From contig NZ_SRMP01000001.1 in the NCBI RefSeq assembly GCF_005925325.1, positions 558,001-622,000 on the forward strand: 64,000 nucleotides of DNA, read 5' to 3'. How positions within the stretch are numbered: the first letter of the stretch is position 1; each line of letters begins with the position of its first letter. Under the pieces are notes generated by a model. That model saw only the letters and a program-made list of their open reading frames with translations, did no database searches and was not told the DNA's origin. This DNA is from Pedobacter helvus (lineage in GTDB: Bacteria > Bacteroidota > Bacteroidia > Sphingobacteriales > Sphingobacteriaceae). Shown piece by piece: positions 42,350 to 50,962 of the stretch. Made by a program: the position numbers and the translations under genes.

Positions 42350-42727
42350 TTAGATTTGAGTTTCTAAAGCGGCTTTAGACTTGGCCACTTGAGTGAGGAT
42401 CACATTTAATTCGGCTTTAATTTCTGCAAGTGCCGATGGAATGGCGTCCACATTTACACCCTCTTTAGCATTTCTTTCAATTACTTGAACAAAATCCCTA
42501 ACATCTTCCCTACCTACATAGTAAAAGGTAGGTTTCACTTTGTGCGCAAATTCCGAAACGGCTTTCCAATCTTGGGCATCAACTGCTTTTTGTAAATCTT
42601 CGATGTAAACAGGAATTTGTTCTACCAAAGTATCCAACATCTCAATCATAAATTCTGCGCTATCGCCAGACATCTCTCTCAAATATGATAAATCTAAATC
42701 TTCTTTACCTTTAGCGGGGTTGATCAT
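42350..42727 (-). CDS. Hpt (histidine phosphotransfer) domain protein
   Basis: 125 aa four-helix bundle with the phosphoacceptor H62 in SEFAHKVKPTFYYVG, the typical Hpt motif (AHxxK). LDLSYLREMSGDSAEFMIEML lies at the start. It relays phosphate between a hybrid kinase and a response regulator in the cytosol, but no partner is encoded nearby. It starts 2 bases after the folK stop on the same strand, so it is expressed with folK by position only. Confidence 0.88.
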   Translation of the reverse strand: MINPAKGKEDLDLSYLREMSGDSAEFMIEMLDTLVEQIPVYIEDLQKAVDAQDWKAVSEFAHKVKPTFYYVGREDVRDFVQVIERNAKEGVNVDAIPSALAEIKAELNVILTQVAKSKAALETQI

Positions 42728-42729
42728 CG

Positions 42730-43230
42730 TTATATTTCGTTAATTTTTTCGACTGTTAATTCGTCGGTCAAGTTACTCAAAATGCTCGAAACTTTTTCCT
42801 TTAAAGTTGGATGAACAAAATCCGCAGCTATTTCATTTAACGGTTCCAATACAAATCTACGTTTATGCATTTCTGGATGCGGTAAAGTTAATTCTTCGTT
42901 ATTTACAATTCTATCAGCATAGAAAATAATGTCGATATCTATTAATCGCTCTCCCCAACGCTCCAATCTTACCCTGCCCATCTTTTGCTCAATGCCCAAC
43001 AATATGTTTAACAGCACCAAAGGTTCTACCTCAGTTTTAACGCCAAGCGCTAAATTCAAAAAGCCCGGTTGATCGGTTTTGCCCCAAGCTGCAGTTTCAT
43101 AAACACTTGATTTTTTGAAAACTTCACCTACTTCCTTTTCTATAAACGCAATTGCTGTATTTAAGTTTTGTGCTCTATCTCCAAGATTAGTACCCAGTAA
43201 CAAATATGCTTTTGTTTGCTCTAATTTCAT
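42730..43230 (-). CDS. folK: HPPK, 6-hydroxymethyl-dihydropterin pyrophosphokinase
   Basis: 166 aa. YLLLGTNLGDRAQNL near the N-terminus, SSVYETAAWG, QPGFLNLA, and the Mg/ATP-binding RWGERLIDIDIIFYAD with the two conserved Asp residues, then LPHPEMHKRRFVLEPLNEI. It transfers pyrophosphate from ATP to the pterin in folate synthesis, upstream of the reactions served by folA and thyA at 12-13.6 kb. A two-gene unit with the Hpt gene is likely. Confidence 0.95.
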   Translation of the reverse strand: MKLEQTKAYLLLGTNLGDRAQNLNTAIAFIEKEVGEVFKKSSVYETAAWGKTDQPGFLNLALGVKTEVEPLVLLNILLGIEQKMGRVRLERWGERLIDIDIIFYADRIVNNEELTLPHPEMHKRRFVLEPLNEIAADFVHPTLKEKVSSILSNLTDELTVEKINEI

Positions 43231-43336
43231 ATCAACTTTGTTTAGCTAAAAGCATTATATTTTATGCTTGTGTAGCTTAATTGCGGTATATCACAATGCA
43301 ATTTTTATATTTACAAATTAAACGTTATTAAAACTT

Positions 43337-45103
43337 ATGAAAGAATTTTTCAAATATGTTTTCGCTACCGTAACCGGTATTGTCATCTCAGCAGTTATTT
43401 TAGGTATATTGTTTTTCATTGTTTTTGTTGGCATGATTTCTTCAATCGGCAGTGAAAAAGAAACCGTTGTAAAAAAGAACTCTGTTTTATATCTCAATCT
43501 AGATCAAGCTATTATTGAACGCACACCGGAAGGTTCATTTGGAAGTTTATTTGGAGGCTCTAACGATAAAAGCATAGGTTTTAATGATGTAATCAGAGCT
43601 TTAAAAAAGGCACAATCCGATGAAAAAATTCAAGCAGTTTATATCAACGTAAGCGCTCCAAATGCAGGCATGGCAACCATGCTCGAAGTTAGAAACGCGA
43701 TCATTGATTTCAAGAAAAGCAAAAAACCGGTAATAGCGTACAGCGAAGTTTACTCACAAGGAGCTTACTATTTAGCCTCTGCAGCTAACAAAGTTTATTT
43801 AAATCCAGAAGGAGAATTAGAATTTAAAGGTTTTAGTTCTAACCTGATGTTCTTTAAAGGTGCATTGGAAAAATTGGGTATCGAAGCTCAAATTATCCGT
43901 GTAGGGAATTACAAAAGCGCTGTTGAACCTTTGATCAACACCAAAATGAGTGATTACAACCGTCAACAAGTGACCGCTTATGTGAACGGTTTATATGATA
44001 CTTTCTTAACCGGAATTTCGCAAACCCGTAAAATAGATAAAGACAGTTTAGCTCAAATTGCTGATCAGTATAAAATCCAATTACCAAAAGATGCTTTGGC
44101 TTACAAAATGGTTGATGGTTTGAAGTATAAAGATGAAATTTTAGACGAATTAAGAAACATCACCGGAATAGACAAAAAAAAAGAGATCAACTCTGTTAGT
44201 ATCAATGATTATGTAAAAAGCTTAACAACCGAAGGTGAATCTAGCTCTAAAAACAAGGTTGCTGTAATTTATGCCAATGGTGATATTGTTGGTGGCGAAG
44301 GTTCTGATGAGCAAATTGGCTCTGAGCGTATCTCCCGTGCGATCAGAAAAGCCCGTTTAGATGACGACATAAAAGCAATTGTACTTCGTGTTAACTCCGG
44401 CGGTGGTAGTGCCCTAGCTTCTGATGTAATCTGGAGAGAAATGGTGCTGAGCAAAAAGGTGAAGCCGGTTATCGCTTCTTTTGGAGATGTAGCCGCATCT
44501 GGCGGATATTACATCGGCTGTGCTGCTGATAGCATTTTTGTACAACCCAATACCATTACCGGTTCTATCGGTGTTTTCGGTGTAATCTTCAACTTCCAAG
44601 AGTTATTTAACAACAAATTAGGTTTAACCTTTGACGGCGTTAAAACTGGCCAATATGCTGATATCATGAGCAGCAACCGTCCTTTAACCCCTGCTGAAAG
44701 AGCTATTATTCAAAAAGGTGTTAACAATATTTACGATACTTTCATTACCAAAGTAGCTGACGGAAGAAAGAAAACCAAAACTCAAATAGATAGCATTGGT
44801 GGCGGCCGCGTTTGGATTGGTACCGACGCGGTGAAAAATGGTTTGGCCGATAGATTAGGAAGCTTTAGCGATGCTGTAACTTCTGCTGCTAAAAAAGCTA
44901 AACTAAAAGATTACAAAGTAGTTGAGTATCCAGAGAAAATAGACCCTTTGAAAGAATTTCTAGGTTCTGCTAAAGATAATGTAAGCGCTTACTATGCCAA
45001 AAAAGAATTTGGAGAAAACTATGTGTTGTACAAGCAAATGCAAAAAGCGATGAGCAATACTGGCATGCAAGCTAGAATGGAATACGATATTAGAATAAAA
45101 TAA
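43337..45103 (+). CDS. sppA: Signal peptide peptidase SppA, 67K type
   Basis: 588 aa with an N-terminal TM anchor (about 8-36) and two tandem crotonase-like peptidase halves. The general-base lysine is K193 in RVGNYKSAVEPL and the nucleophile is S388 in GDVAASGGYYIGC, the Ser/Lys pair of long SppA enzymes, with GSIGVFGVI after it. It digests leftover signal peptides on the periplasmic face of the inner membrane. PolX follows after a hairpin of GCGTTTGGCGT repeats. Confidence 0.95.
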   Translation: MKEFFKYVFATVTGIVISAVILGILFFIVFVGMISSIGSEKETVVKKNSVLYLNLDQAIIERTPEGSFGSLFGGSNDKSIGFNDVIRALKKAQSDEKIQAVYINVSAPNAGMATMLEVRNAIIDFKKSKKPVIAYSEVYSQGAYYLASAANKVYLNPEGELEFKGFSSNLMFFKGALEKLGIEAQIIRVGNYKSAVEPLINTKMSDYNRQQVTAYVNGLYDTFLTGISQTRKIDKDSLAQIADQYKIQLPKDALAYKMVDGLKYKDEILDELRNITGIDKKKEINSVSINDYVKSLTTEGESSSKNKVAVIYANGDIVGGEGSDEQIGSERISRAIRKARLDDDIKAIVLRVNSGGGSALASDVIWREMVLSKKVKPVIASFGDVAASGGYYIGCAADSIFVQPNTITGSIGVFGVIFNFQELFNNKLGLTFDGVKTGQYADIMSSNRPLTPAERAIIQKGVNNIYDTFITKVADGRKKTKTQIDSIGGGRVWIGTDAVKNGLADRLGSFSDAVTSAAKKAKLKDYKVVEYPEKIDPLKEFLGSAKDNVSAYYAKKEFGENYVLYKQMQKAMSNTGMQARMEYDIRIK

Positions 45104-45116
45104 GACTTGAGTTTAA

Positions 45117-45153
45117 GCGTTTGGCGTTATGCAAAATCCATTACGCCAAACGC
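45117..45153. repeat. GCGTTTGGCGT inverted repeat between sppA and polX
   Basis: GCGTTTGGCGT (45117-45127) and ACGCCAAACGC (45143-45153) are perfect 11-bp arms with a 15-base loop, 14 bases after the sppA stop and 20 bases before the polX start. The same GCGTTTGGCG core flanks the four-helix-bundle gene at 50.5-50.95 kb. Confidence 0.8.
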
Positions 45154-45172
45154 AATACGCTATACTAGTAAA

Positions 45173-46849
45173 ATGGAAAACAAACCTATAGCACGTACAC
45201 TAAGATTGCTATCTCAATTGATGGAGCTTCATAACGAAAATCCGTTTAAGATTAAATCTGTAGCTAACGCAGCATTTAAAATAGATAAATTACCTTTCGC
45301 CATTTCGAGTAAACCTATTAGCGAAATTGACAAAATAGACGGCATTGGTAAAAGTATTGCTGCTAAAATAGTTGAATTGCTAGAAACCGGAACTATAGGA
45401 GAACTGGAAACTTTGTTGAGCCAAACTCCTCCCGGCGTCGTAGAAATGTTGACCATTAAAGGCATTGGTCCAAAAAAGATTGCGGTAATTTGGAACGAAC
45501 TACATATCGAAAGCATTGGCGAGCTTTACTATGCATGTAACGAAAACCGTTTGATCGAGGCTAAAGGTTTTGGATTAAAAACCCAGGAAGAAATCAAAAA
45601 AGTACTGGAATTTAAAATGGCAGCCGATGGCAAATTTTTATATGCCAGAGCAGAACCAATTGTTAACGATATCCACGAAAAGCTCTCCGTTTGGCTTGCA
45701 AAAATAGATCACGAATCATTATTTGGTATTGCCGGTGAATACAGACGATTATGCGAAATTATTGAAGAAGTAGTTTTTGTAATAGGAACTGAAACTCCTG
45801 AGATCGTAGTAACCGACTTAATTAATTTAGAACTTGGTTTTGTAGAGACAGACACCAACATTTTTGCTGCTCAACTAGAAAGCGGCTTAAATGTAAAACT
45901 GTTTATCGTACCAAAAATCAACTTCTACCTTGATTATTTTAGATTAACTGGCAGCGAAAAACATGTTAACGAAGTACTCGCTCTAGCCGGTGATTATCCG
46001 TTTAAAAACGAGGAAGAAATTTACCAAAAAGCAGGCTTAGATTTCGTTGTTCCCGAGTTACGCGAAGGTTTAAATGAGATACAACTTGCCAAACAGCATC
46101 AGTTGCCAACGCTAGTTACCGACAGCGATTTAAAGGGAAGTTTGCATAACCACTCCGATTGGAGCGATGGCGTACACACCTTAGAGGAAATGGCCTTATA
46201 CTGCCGTGATGTGTTGAAACTAGAATATTTAGGTATGTGCGATCACTCTAAATCTGCATTTTACGCCAATGGTTTAAACGAGCAGAGAGTGTATGCCCAA
46301 CATCAGCAAATTGATGAGCTGAACCAAAAATTAGCGCCTTTTAAGATATTTAAAGGTATAGAAAGCGACATTTTATATGATGGTTCTTTAGATTACAGTG
46401 AGGATATTTTAAAAACTTTTGATTTTGTAGTTGCTTCTGTTCACAGTCAACTAAAAATGACGGAAGAAAAAGCTACTGAACGCTTATTGAAGGCGATCGA
46501 AAATCCTTTTACTACTATTTTAGGTCACCCAACGGGGAGATTGCTTTTAAGTAGAAAAGGTTATGATATAGATTATAAAAAAGTGATTGATGCCTGTGCA
46601 GCTAATAAAGTAGTCATCGAGATCAATGCCAATCCACTACGTTTAGATTTAGATTGGCGTTGGCATCGCTATGCGTTAGAAAAAGGAGTTTTGTTATCTA
46701 TCAATCCAGATGCGCACCGCAAAGAAGGTTTCTTGGATATGCGCTATGGTGTAATGGTTGCTCGCAAAGGTGGTTTAACTGCTGAAAAATGTTTAAATGC
46801 ATTTTCTTTAACTGAAATAACTGATTTCTTTGCTTCAAAAAAAGGATAA
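45173..46849 (+). CDS. polX: DNA polymerase X / PHP exonuclease
   Basis: 558 aa from ATG 45173 (MENKPIARTLRLLSQLMELH). The frame to 45107 is dismissed because it reads the GCGTTTGGCGT hairpin. The N-terminal PolXc part has helix-hairpin-helix loops (IDGIGKSIAAKI, IKGIGPKKIAVIW), though the usual catalytic polymerase Asp triad is not obvious. The C-terminal PHP phosphoesterase has LHNHSDWSDGVHTLEEMA, MCDHSKSA, SVHSQ and NPDAHRKE metal ligands. Bacterial PolX fills gaps in base excision repair. This version may rely mainly on its exonuclease. Confidence 0.9.
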   Translation: MENKPIARTLRLLSQLMELHNENPFKIKSVANAAFKIDKLPFAISSKPISEIDKIDGIGKSIAAKIVELLETGTIGELETLLSQTPPGVVEMLTIKGIGPKKIAVIWNELHIESIGELYYACNENRLIEAKGFGLKTQEEIKKVLEFKMAADGKFLYARAEPIVNDIHEKLSVWLAKIDHESLFGIAGEYRRLCEIIEEVVFVIGTETPEIVVTDLINLELGFVETDTNIFAAQLESGLNVKLFIVPKINFYLDYFRLTGSEKHVNEVLALAGDYPFKNEEEIYQKAGLDFVVPELREGLNEIQLAKQHQLPTLVTDSDLKGSLHNHSDWSDGVHTLEEMALYCRDVLKLEYLGMCDHSKSAFYANGLNEQRVYAQHQQIDELNQKLAPFKIFKGIESDILYDGSLDYSEDILKTFDFVVASVHSQLKMTEEKATERLLKAIENPFTTILGHPTGRLLLSRKGYDIDYKKVIDACAANKVVIEINANPLRLDLDWRWHRYALEKGVLLSINPDAHRKEGFLDMRYGVMVARKGGLTAEKCLNAFSLTEITDFFASKKG

Positions 46850-46874
46850 CTATTAAACGTAACTCAGCTTATAA

Positions 46875-47372
46875 ATGAAACAGCTTTTTGTGATTAGACA
46901 TGCTAAATCTGACTGGGGAGATTTTAGCCTCAAAGATTTTGACAGGCCATTAAATGCACGAGGACTTAGAAATGCTCCAGACATGGCAGAGCGCTTTGTA
47001 GCGAAAGGTTTTAAGCCAGATATTATTGTGAGTAGTCCCGCTTTAAGAGCTTTAACTACCGCGAAATATTTTGCCGCTGGCTGGAAAATGGAAGCTGAAC
47101 AACTACATACAAACTCATCCATATACGAAGCTGACGTTAAAACATTATTACGAGTAATCAACGGGTTTAGTGATAAATTCAACAGCATCGCATTATTTGG
47201 ACACAACCCAGGCTTAACTAACCTATTGAATTATTTAACCGATGCGCAAATTGCAAACATGCCAACTTGCAGCGCAGCAGTAATCGAATTTCCTTTTGAT
47301 GAATGGAAATTGATTAGTAGCAACACAGGAAATTTAGTGTTATTTGATTATCCGAAAAACGGATTGGATTGA
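46875..47372 (+). CDS. SixA-like histidine phosphatase
   Basis: 165 aa. The catalytic RHAKSDWGD at 8-16 has H9 as the phosphoacceptor of the RHG superfamily. DRPLNARGLRNAPDMA, VSSPALRALTTAKYF and ALFGHNPGLTNL with the second active His follow. This is the SixA subgroup, which in E. coli dephosphorylates phosphohistidine on signalling proteins. The target in this organism is unknown. It starts 25 bases after polX and may be co-transcribed with it. Confidence 0.9.
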   Translation: MKQLFVIRHAKSDWGDFSLKDFDRPLNARGLRNAPDMAERFVAKGFKPDIIVSSPALRALTTAKYFAAGWKMEAEQLHTNSSIYEADVKTLLRVINGFSDKFNSIALFGHNPGLTNLLNYLTDAQIANMPTCSAAVIEFPFDEWKLISSNTGNLVLFDYPKNGLD

Positions 47373-47379
47373 CAGGGTT

Positions 47380-47433
47380 GTCATTCTGAACGCAGTGAAG
47401 AATTTATTCAATACTTCGAAAGGCTCAGCATGA
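47380..47433. repeat. GTCATTCTGAACG / CAGCATGAC element
   Basis: Opens GTCATTCTGAACGCAGTGAAG and closes AAAGGCTCAGCATGAC, a short member of the same family as 8678-8762 and 34685-34763, in the gap between convergent genes. Confidence 0.6.
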
Positions 47434-47456
47434 CAGGCTCGTCAAATTTTGGATGG

Positions 47457-48329
47457 TTAAAACTGAAGGTGTTTAACCGTTAGACCTCCGTTAATCAATT
47501 GTTTCAACGAGTCTATACCTATTCTTAGATGCGTTTCTACGTAGTTAGCAGTTACTGAGCTATCACTTTCTGTAGTTTTTACACCTTCCGGGATCATTGG
47601 CTGATCTGAAACTAACAATAAAGCACCGGTAGGAATTTTATTAGCAAAACCTGTGGTGAAAACAGTCGCAGTTTCCATATCTACCGCCATTGCACGTAAG
47701 CTTTTCAAGTATTTTTTGAATTCTTTATCATGCTCCCAAACTCTACGGTTGGTAGTGTAGCAAGTTCCGGTCCAGTAATCTCTAGAGTGATCTCTAATGG
47801 TAGTAGAAATAGCCTTTTGCAACGCGAAAGCTGGTAACGCTGGTACTTCTGCAGGTAAATAATCGTTAGAAGTTCCCTCACCTCTAATGGCAGCAATTGG
47901 AAGGATCAAGTCGCCAATTTGGTTTTTCTTCTTTAAACCGCCGCATTTACCCAAAAACAGCACCGCTTTAGGTTGGATAGCTGTTAACAAATCCATCATG
48001 GTAGCAGCAAGTGGACTACCCATACCAAAATTGATAATGGTGATACCATTGGCTGTTACACTTTGCATTGGCTTATCTAAACCATAAATAGGTGCGTTGT
48101 CGTTCCACTCAGAAAACAACGATACGTACTTACTAAAATTCGTTAATAAAATATATTGTCCGAATTCTTCTAAAGGCCTACCTGTGTAACGAGGCAACCA
48201 GTTCTTTACAATATCCTCTTTGGTTTTTAAACCTTTTCTTACCGGCGTTTCAACCTCCTTAGCTTTTTTAGCTTTTTTCACAACTTTTGCTACTTCTTCA
48301 TCTTTTTTTACATCTTTTTCTTCATTCAT
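47457..48329 (-). CDS. amn: AMP nucleosidase
   Basis: 290 aa of the short Bacteroidota type. A Lys/Glu/Val-rich N-terminal tail (about 1-30) precedes the nucleoside phosphorylase-like core: NFGMGSPLAATMMDLLTA, LFLGKCGGLKKKNQIGD, IRGEGTSNDYLPAEVPALPAFAL, and MAVDMETATVFTTGFANKIP with the substrate-binding Met-Glu. LLLVSDQPMIPEGVKTTESD closes it. It hydrolyses AMP to adenine and ribose 5-phosphate. An inverted-repeat-rich leader (48364-48420) lies 35-90 bases upstream of the start. Confidence 0.93.
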   Translation of the reverse strand: MNEEKDVKKDEEVAKVVKKAKKAKEVETPVRKGLKTKEDIVKNWLPRYTGRPLEEFGQYILLTNFSKYVSLFSEWNDNAPIYGLDKPMQSVTANGITIINFGMGSPLAATMMDLLTAIQPKAVLFLGKCGGLKKKNQIGDLILPIAAIRGEGTSNDYLPAEVPALPAFALQKAISTTIRDHSRDYWTGTCYTTNRRVWEHDKEFKKYLKSLRAMAVDMETATVFTTGFANKIPTGALLLVSDQPMIPEGVKTTESDSSVTANYVETHLRIGIDSLKQLINGGLTVKHLQF

Positions 48330-48363
48330 ACATTTTCTCCTTTCTTTAAATTTATTAATTTTT

Positions 48364-48420
48364 GTTCATAGTTTATAGTTAATGGTCAATGGCTATGAAC
48401 TATTCGCTATCAACTATAAA
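48364..48420. repeat. Nested inverted repeats upstream of amn
   Basis: GTTCATAG (48364-48371) pairs with CTATGAAC (48393-48400), and TTTATAGTT (48372-48380) pairs with AACTATAAA (48412-48420). The stretch reads like periodic TTCATAGTTTATAGTTAATG DNA and lies between clpX and amn. Confidence 0.6.
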
Positions 48421-48431
48421 ACCAACGGGTT

Positions 48432-48460
48432 AAAAAAAATCCCGAACAAGTCGGGATTTT
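48432..48460 (-). terminator. Intrinsic terminator of clpX
   Basis: AAAATCCCGA (48436-48445) and TCGGGATTTT (48451-48460) form a 10-bp stem with a 5-base loop. The A run at 48432-48439 gives the minus-strand U tract, 6 bases after the clpX stop. Confidence 0.9.
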
Positions 48461-48465
48461 ATATT

Positions 48466-49704
48466 TTAAGCAGCCTTAAGTTTTTTGAAATCAGATTTCT
48501 CAAACTTCTCTTTGGCATACGCTAATGTAATCTCCAACTCTTTTACATCCGCTTCAGATGGTGTATCGTACATGGCATCCAACATAATCGATTCGCAAAT
48601 CGATCTTAGTCCCCTTGCACCTAACTTATATTCCATTGCTTTATCTACAATGAATTCTAATACTTCATCATCAAACTTCAACGCTACATTTTCATAATTG
48701 AAAAGCTTCACGTATTGCTTGGTTAACGAATTTTTAGGTTCTGTTAAGATGTTGCGTAATGCAGCTTTATCTAACGGCTCTAAGTGTGTCAAAACAGGAA
48801 TACGACCAATTAACTCCGGAATTAATCCAAAAGATTTCAAATCTTGTGGCGTAATGTATTTGTACAAGTTCTTAAAGTCGATATCAACATCATCTTTCTT
48901 CACTTTGTAACCTACAGCCTGCGTACGTAAACGGTTAGCAATTTTCCGCTCGATACCATCGAAAGCACCACCACAGATAAACAAAATGTTGTTAGTGTTT
49001 ACTGCAATCATCTTTTGGTCTGGATGTTTTCTACCTCCTTGTGGCGGTACGTTCACAATCGTTCCTTCCAAAATTTTCAATAATGCCTGTTGTACTCCTT
49101 CACCACTTACATCTCTGGTAATCGAAGGGTTATCGCTTTTTCGAGCAACTTTGTCTACCTCATCAATATAAACAATACCACGTTCTGCCGAAGCTACATC
49201 GTAATCTGCAGCTTGCAACAATCGGGTTAAGATGCTTTCCACGTCCTCTCCTACGTAACCAGCTTCAGTTAAAACCGTAGCATCTACGATACAAAATGGA
49301 ACGTGTAAAATCTTCGCAATTGTTTTAGCTAAAAGTGTCTTACCTGTTCCAGTTTCACCAACTAGCATGATGTTAGATTTTTCGATCTCTACTTCATCTT
49401 TATCAATTTTTTGGCTTAACCTCTTGTAGTGATTATAAACCGCTACTGAAAGTACTTTCTTTGCATCATATTGGCCAATTACATATTGATCCAAATGCGC
49501 TTTTATCTCGGCAGGCTTTAAGAGTTTAAACGACTCATCAAAAGCTTTCCCTTTCTTATTACCCAGCTCTTGTGCCAGTAAAACATTAGCTTGATTAACA
49601 CACTTATCGCAGATATACGCATCCAACCCCTCAATTAACATTAAGGTTTCACTTTTTGGAGTACCACAAAACGAACAGTGTGAATCTTTACTTTGTCTAG
49701 CCAT
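48466..49704 (-). CDS. clpX: ATP-dependent Clp protease ATP-binding subunit ClpX
   Basis: 412 aa. The N-terminal zinc-binding domain has C10/C13 and C32/C35 (CSFCG ... ICDKC). The AAA+ domain has Walker A GETGTGKT, the pore loop GYVGED, Walker [10 protein letters not shown] and sensor 2 LGARGLRSI. It unfolds tagged proteins and feeds them to ClpP. It lies 70 bases downstream of clpP on the same strand. The gap carries a perfect 12-bp hairpin that could set the clpX:clpP ratio. Confidence 0.97.
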   Translation of the reverse strand: MARQSKDSHCSFCGTPKSETLMLIEGLDAYICDKCVNQANVLLAQELGNKKGKAFDESFKLLKPAEIKAHLDQYVIGQYDAKKVLSVAVYNHYKRLSQKIDKDEVEIEKSNIMLVGETGTGKTLLAKTIAKILHVPFCIVDATVLTEAGYVGEDVESILTRLLQAADYDVASAERGIVYIDEVDKVARKSDNPSITRDVSGEGVQQALLKILEGTIVNVPPQGGRKHPDQKMIAVNTNNILFICGGAFDGIERKIANRLRTQAVGYKVKKDDVDIDFKNLYKYITPQDLKSFGLIPELIGRIPVLTHLEPLDKAALRNILTEPKNSLTKQYVKLFNYENVALKFDDEVLEFIVDKAMEYKLGARGLRSICESIMLDAMYDTPSEADVKELEITLAYAKEKFEKSDFKKLKAA

Positions 49705-49709
49705 TTTTT

Positions 49710-49766
49710 TCAGTTTTCAGTTTTCAATTTGCAGTTTACAGTAGTATATTGATCACTGTAAACTGC
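49710..49766. repeat. CAGTTTTCAG periodic repeat with 12-bp inverted arms in the clpP-clpX gap
   Basis: CAGTTTTCAGTTTTCAATTT is followed by GCAGTTTACAGT (49731-49742), which pairs perfectly with ACTGTAAACTGC (49755-49766). The repeat fills the gap and ends 6 bases before the clpX start. A related AACTGTTAACTGAAAAC string lies beside metZ (8823-8842). Confidence 0.75.
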
Positions 49767-49774
49767 CAACTGAG

Positions 49775-50461
49775 TTATTTTGTTCCGCCTAATACCTCAT
49801 CAATCATTCCAAACTCTTTAGCTTCTGCAGAAGTCATCCAATAATCACGATCAGATGCTTTTTCTACCCACTCGTAAGATTGGCCAGAGTGTGATGAAAT
49901 AATATCGTATAATTCTTTTTTCAATTTAAGCATCTCTCTCAAATTGATTTCCATATCTGATGCCACACCTTGTGCACCGCCCGATGGCTGGTGGATCATT
50001 ACTCTTGAGTGTTTTAAAGCTGCACGTTTGCCTTTAGCACCCGCTACTAATAGTACTGCACCCATTGATGCTGCCATACCTGTACAAATTGTAGCCACAT
50101 CTGGTGTGATGTACTGCATGGTATCGTAGATACCTAAACCTGCATATACTGAACCACCTGGAGAGTTGATGTAGATTTGGATATCTCTATCTGCATCTAC
50201 CGATTGTAAGAACAACAATTGCGCTTGAATGATATTTGCGTTTTGATCATAAACAGCATCACCTAAAAAAATGATACGATCCATCATCAAACGAGAGAAC
50301 ACGTCCATTTGCGCTACGTTTAACTGACGTTCTTCAATGATATAAGGTGTCATCCCTTTTGGTGAATTGTTAGTAGCACCAATAAATCTATCTACGTTTA
50401 ATCCGTTAATTCTGTGATGTTTAACGGCATATTTTCTAAATTCGTCTTTATCTATTTTCAT
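49775..50461 (-). CDS. clpP: ATP-dependent Clp protease proteolytic subunit
   Basis: 228 aa. The catalytic Ser is S132 in CTGMAASMGAVLL and the His is H157 in RVMIHQPSGG, with the third residue near D206 (SDRDYW). DRIIFLGDAVYD and YINSPGGSVYAGLGIYD are the usual core motifs. About 40 N-terminal residues before the core may be a propeptide. It forms a 14-mer chamber with ClpX. A GCGTTTGGCG repeat lies 18 bases upstream, separating it from a four-helix-bundle gene. Confidence 0.97.
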   Translation of the reverse strand: MKIDKDEFRKYAVKHHRINGLNVDRFIGATNNSPKGMTPYIIEERQLNVAQMDVFSRLMMDRIIFLGDAVYDQNANIIQAQLLFLQSVDADRDIQIYINSPGGSVYAGLGIYDTMQYITPDVATICTGMAASMGAVLLVAGAKGKRAALKHSRVMIHQPSGGAQGVASDMEINLREMLKLKKELYDIISSHSGQSYEWVEKASDRDYWMTSAEAKEFGMIDEVLGGTK

Positions 50462-50478
50462 GTTGCGATTAGGGTTTA

Positions 50479-50497
50479 GCGTTTGGCGCTTAGCGAT
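50479..50497. repeat. GCGTTTGGCG repeat, left flank of the four-helix-bundle gene
   Basis: GCGTTTGGCGCTTAGCGAT on the plus strand. The core and the TAGCGAT are repeated in inverted order at 50930-50955, so the two flanks of the small gene can pair (CGCCAAACGC with GCGTTTGGCG, ATCGCTA with TAGCGAT). Confidence 0.65.
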
Positions 50498-50514
50498 CTA
50501 TCCAACGCACCAAA

Positions 50515-50877
50515 CTATATCTTTAATAAATATTTTCTTAGGTTGGTTAATTTCCGTGCCAATTTATCTAATTCTTCTAGGTAATCAGCTAATTCAATGT
50601 CAGAAATTATTTTTCTCCTCTCCAATACTACTAAAATATTTGCATTTTCAAATACAGATCTATGTGCAATATTCAGATAATGAGCAAATTCTTTGCTAGA
50701 TACAGAACCTGAACCTTCCGCAATATTATTAGATATGCTAAGAGCAGCCCCATTGAGCTGCTCTGCAAATCTGTATTTTTTATCTTCTGACAAACGGTCA
50801 GCTATATCTAACAATTTGTCTGTAATTGCAATGGCTAATTGCCAAACTTCTAAAGCCTGAAACTTAAACTGCCTCAT
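50515..50877 (-). CDS. Four-helix-bundle protein (23S rRNA intervening-sequence family)
   Basis: 120 aa from ATG 50877 (MRQFKFQALEVWQLAIAITDKLL). The family is clear from F-x-x-L-x-V-W at the start, LNGAALSISNNIAEGSGSVSSKEFAHYLNIAHRS in the middle and LEELDKLARKLTNLRKYL at the end. Family proteins were first noticed in intervening sequences of 23S rRNA genes; their function is unknown. The frame to 50958 would translate the flanking repeat. The gene interrupts the usual tig - clpP - clpX order. Confidence 0.88.
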   Translation of the reverse strand: MRQFKFQALEVWQLAIAITDKLLDIADRLSEDKKYRFAEQLNGAALSISNNIAEGSGSVSSKEFAHYLNIAHRSVFENANILVVLERRKIISDIELADYLEELDKLARKLTNLRKYLLKI

Positions 50878-50929
50878 ATCAAAAGGTAAATGATGAGCCA
50901 ATTTACAAACATTCGACGAATTAAAAGGC

Positions 50930-50955
50930 ATCGCTATACGCCTATCGCCAAACGC
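50930..50955. repeat. CGCCAAACGC repeat, right flank of the four-helix-bundle gene
   Basis: ATCGCTATACGCC then CGCCAAACGC (50946-50955), the inverted counterpart of 50479-50497. It lies 8 bases from the tig stop codon. Confidence 0.65.
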
Positions 50956-50962
50956 CAATCTC

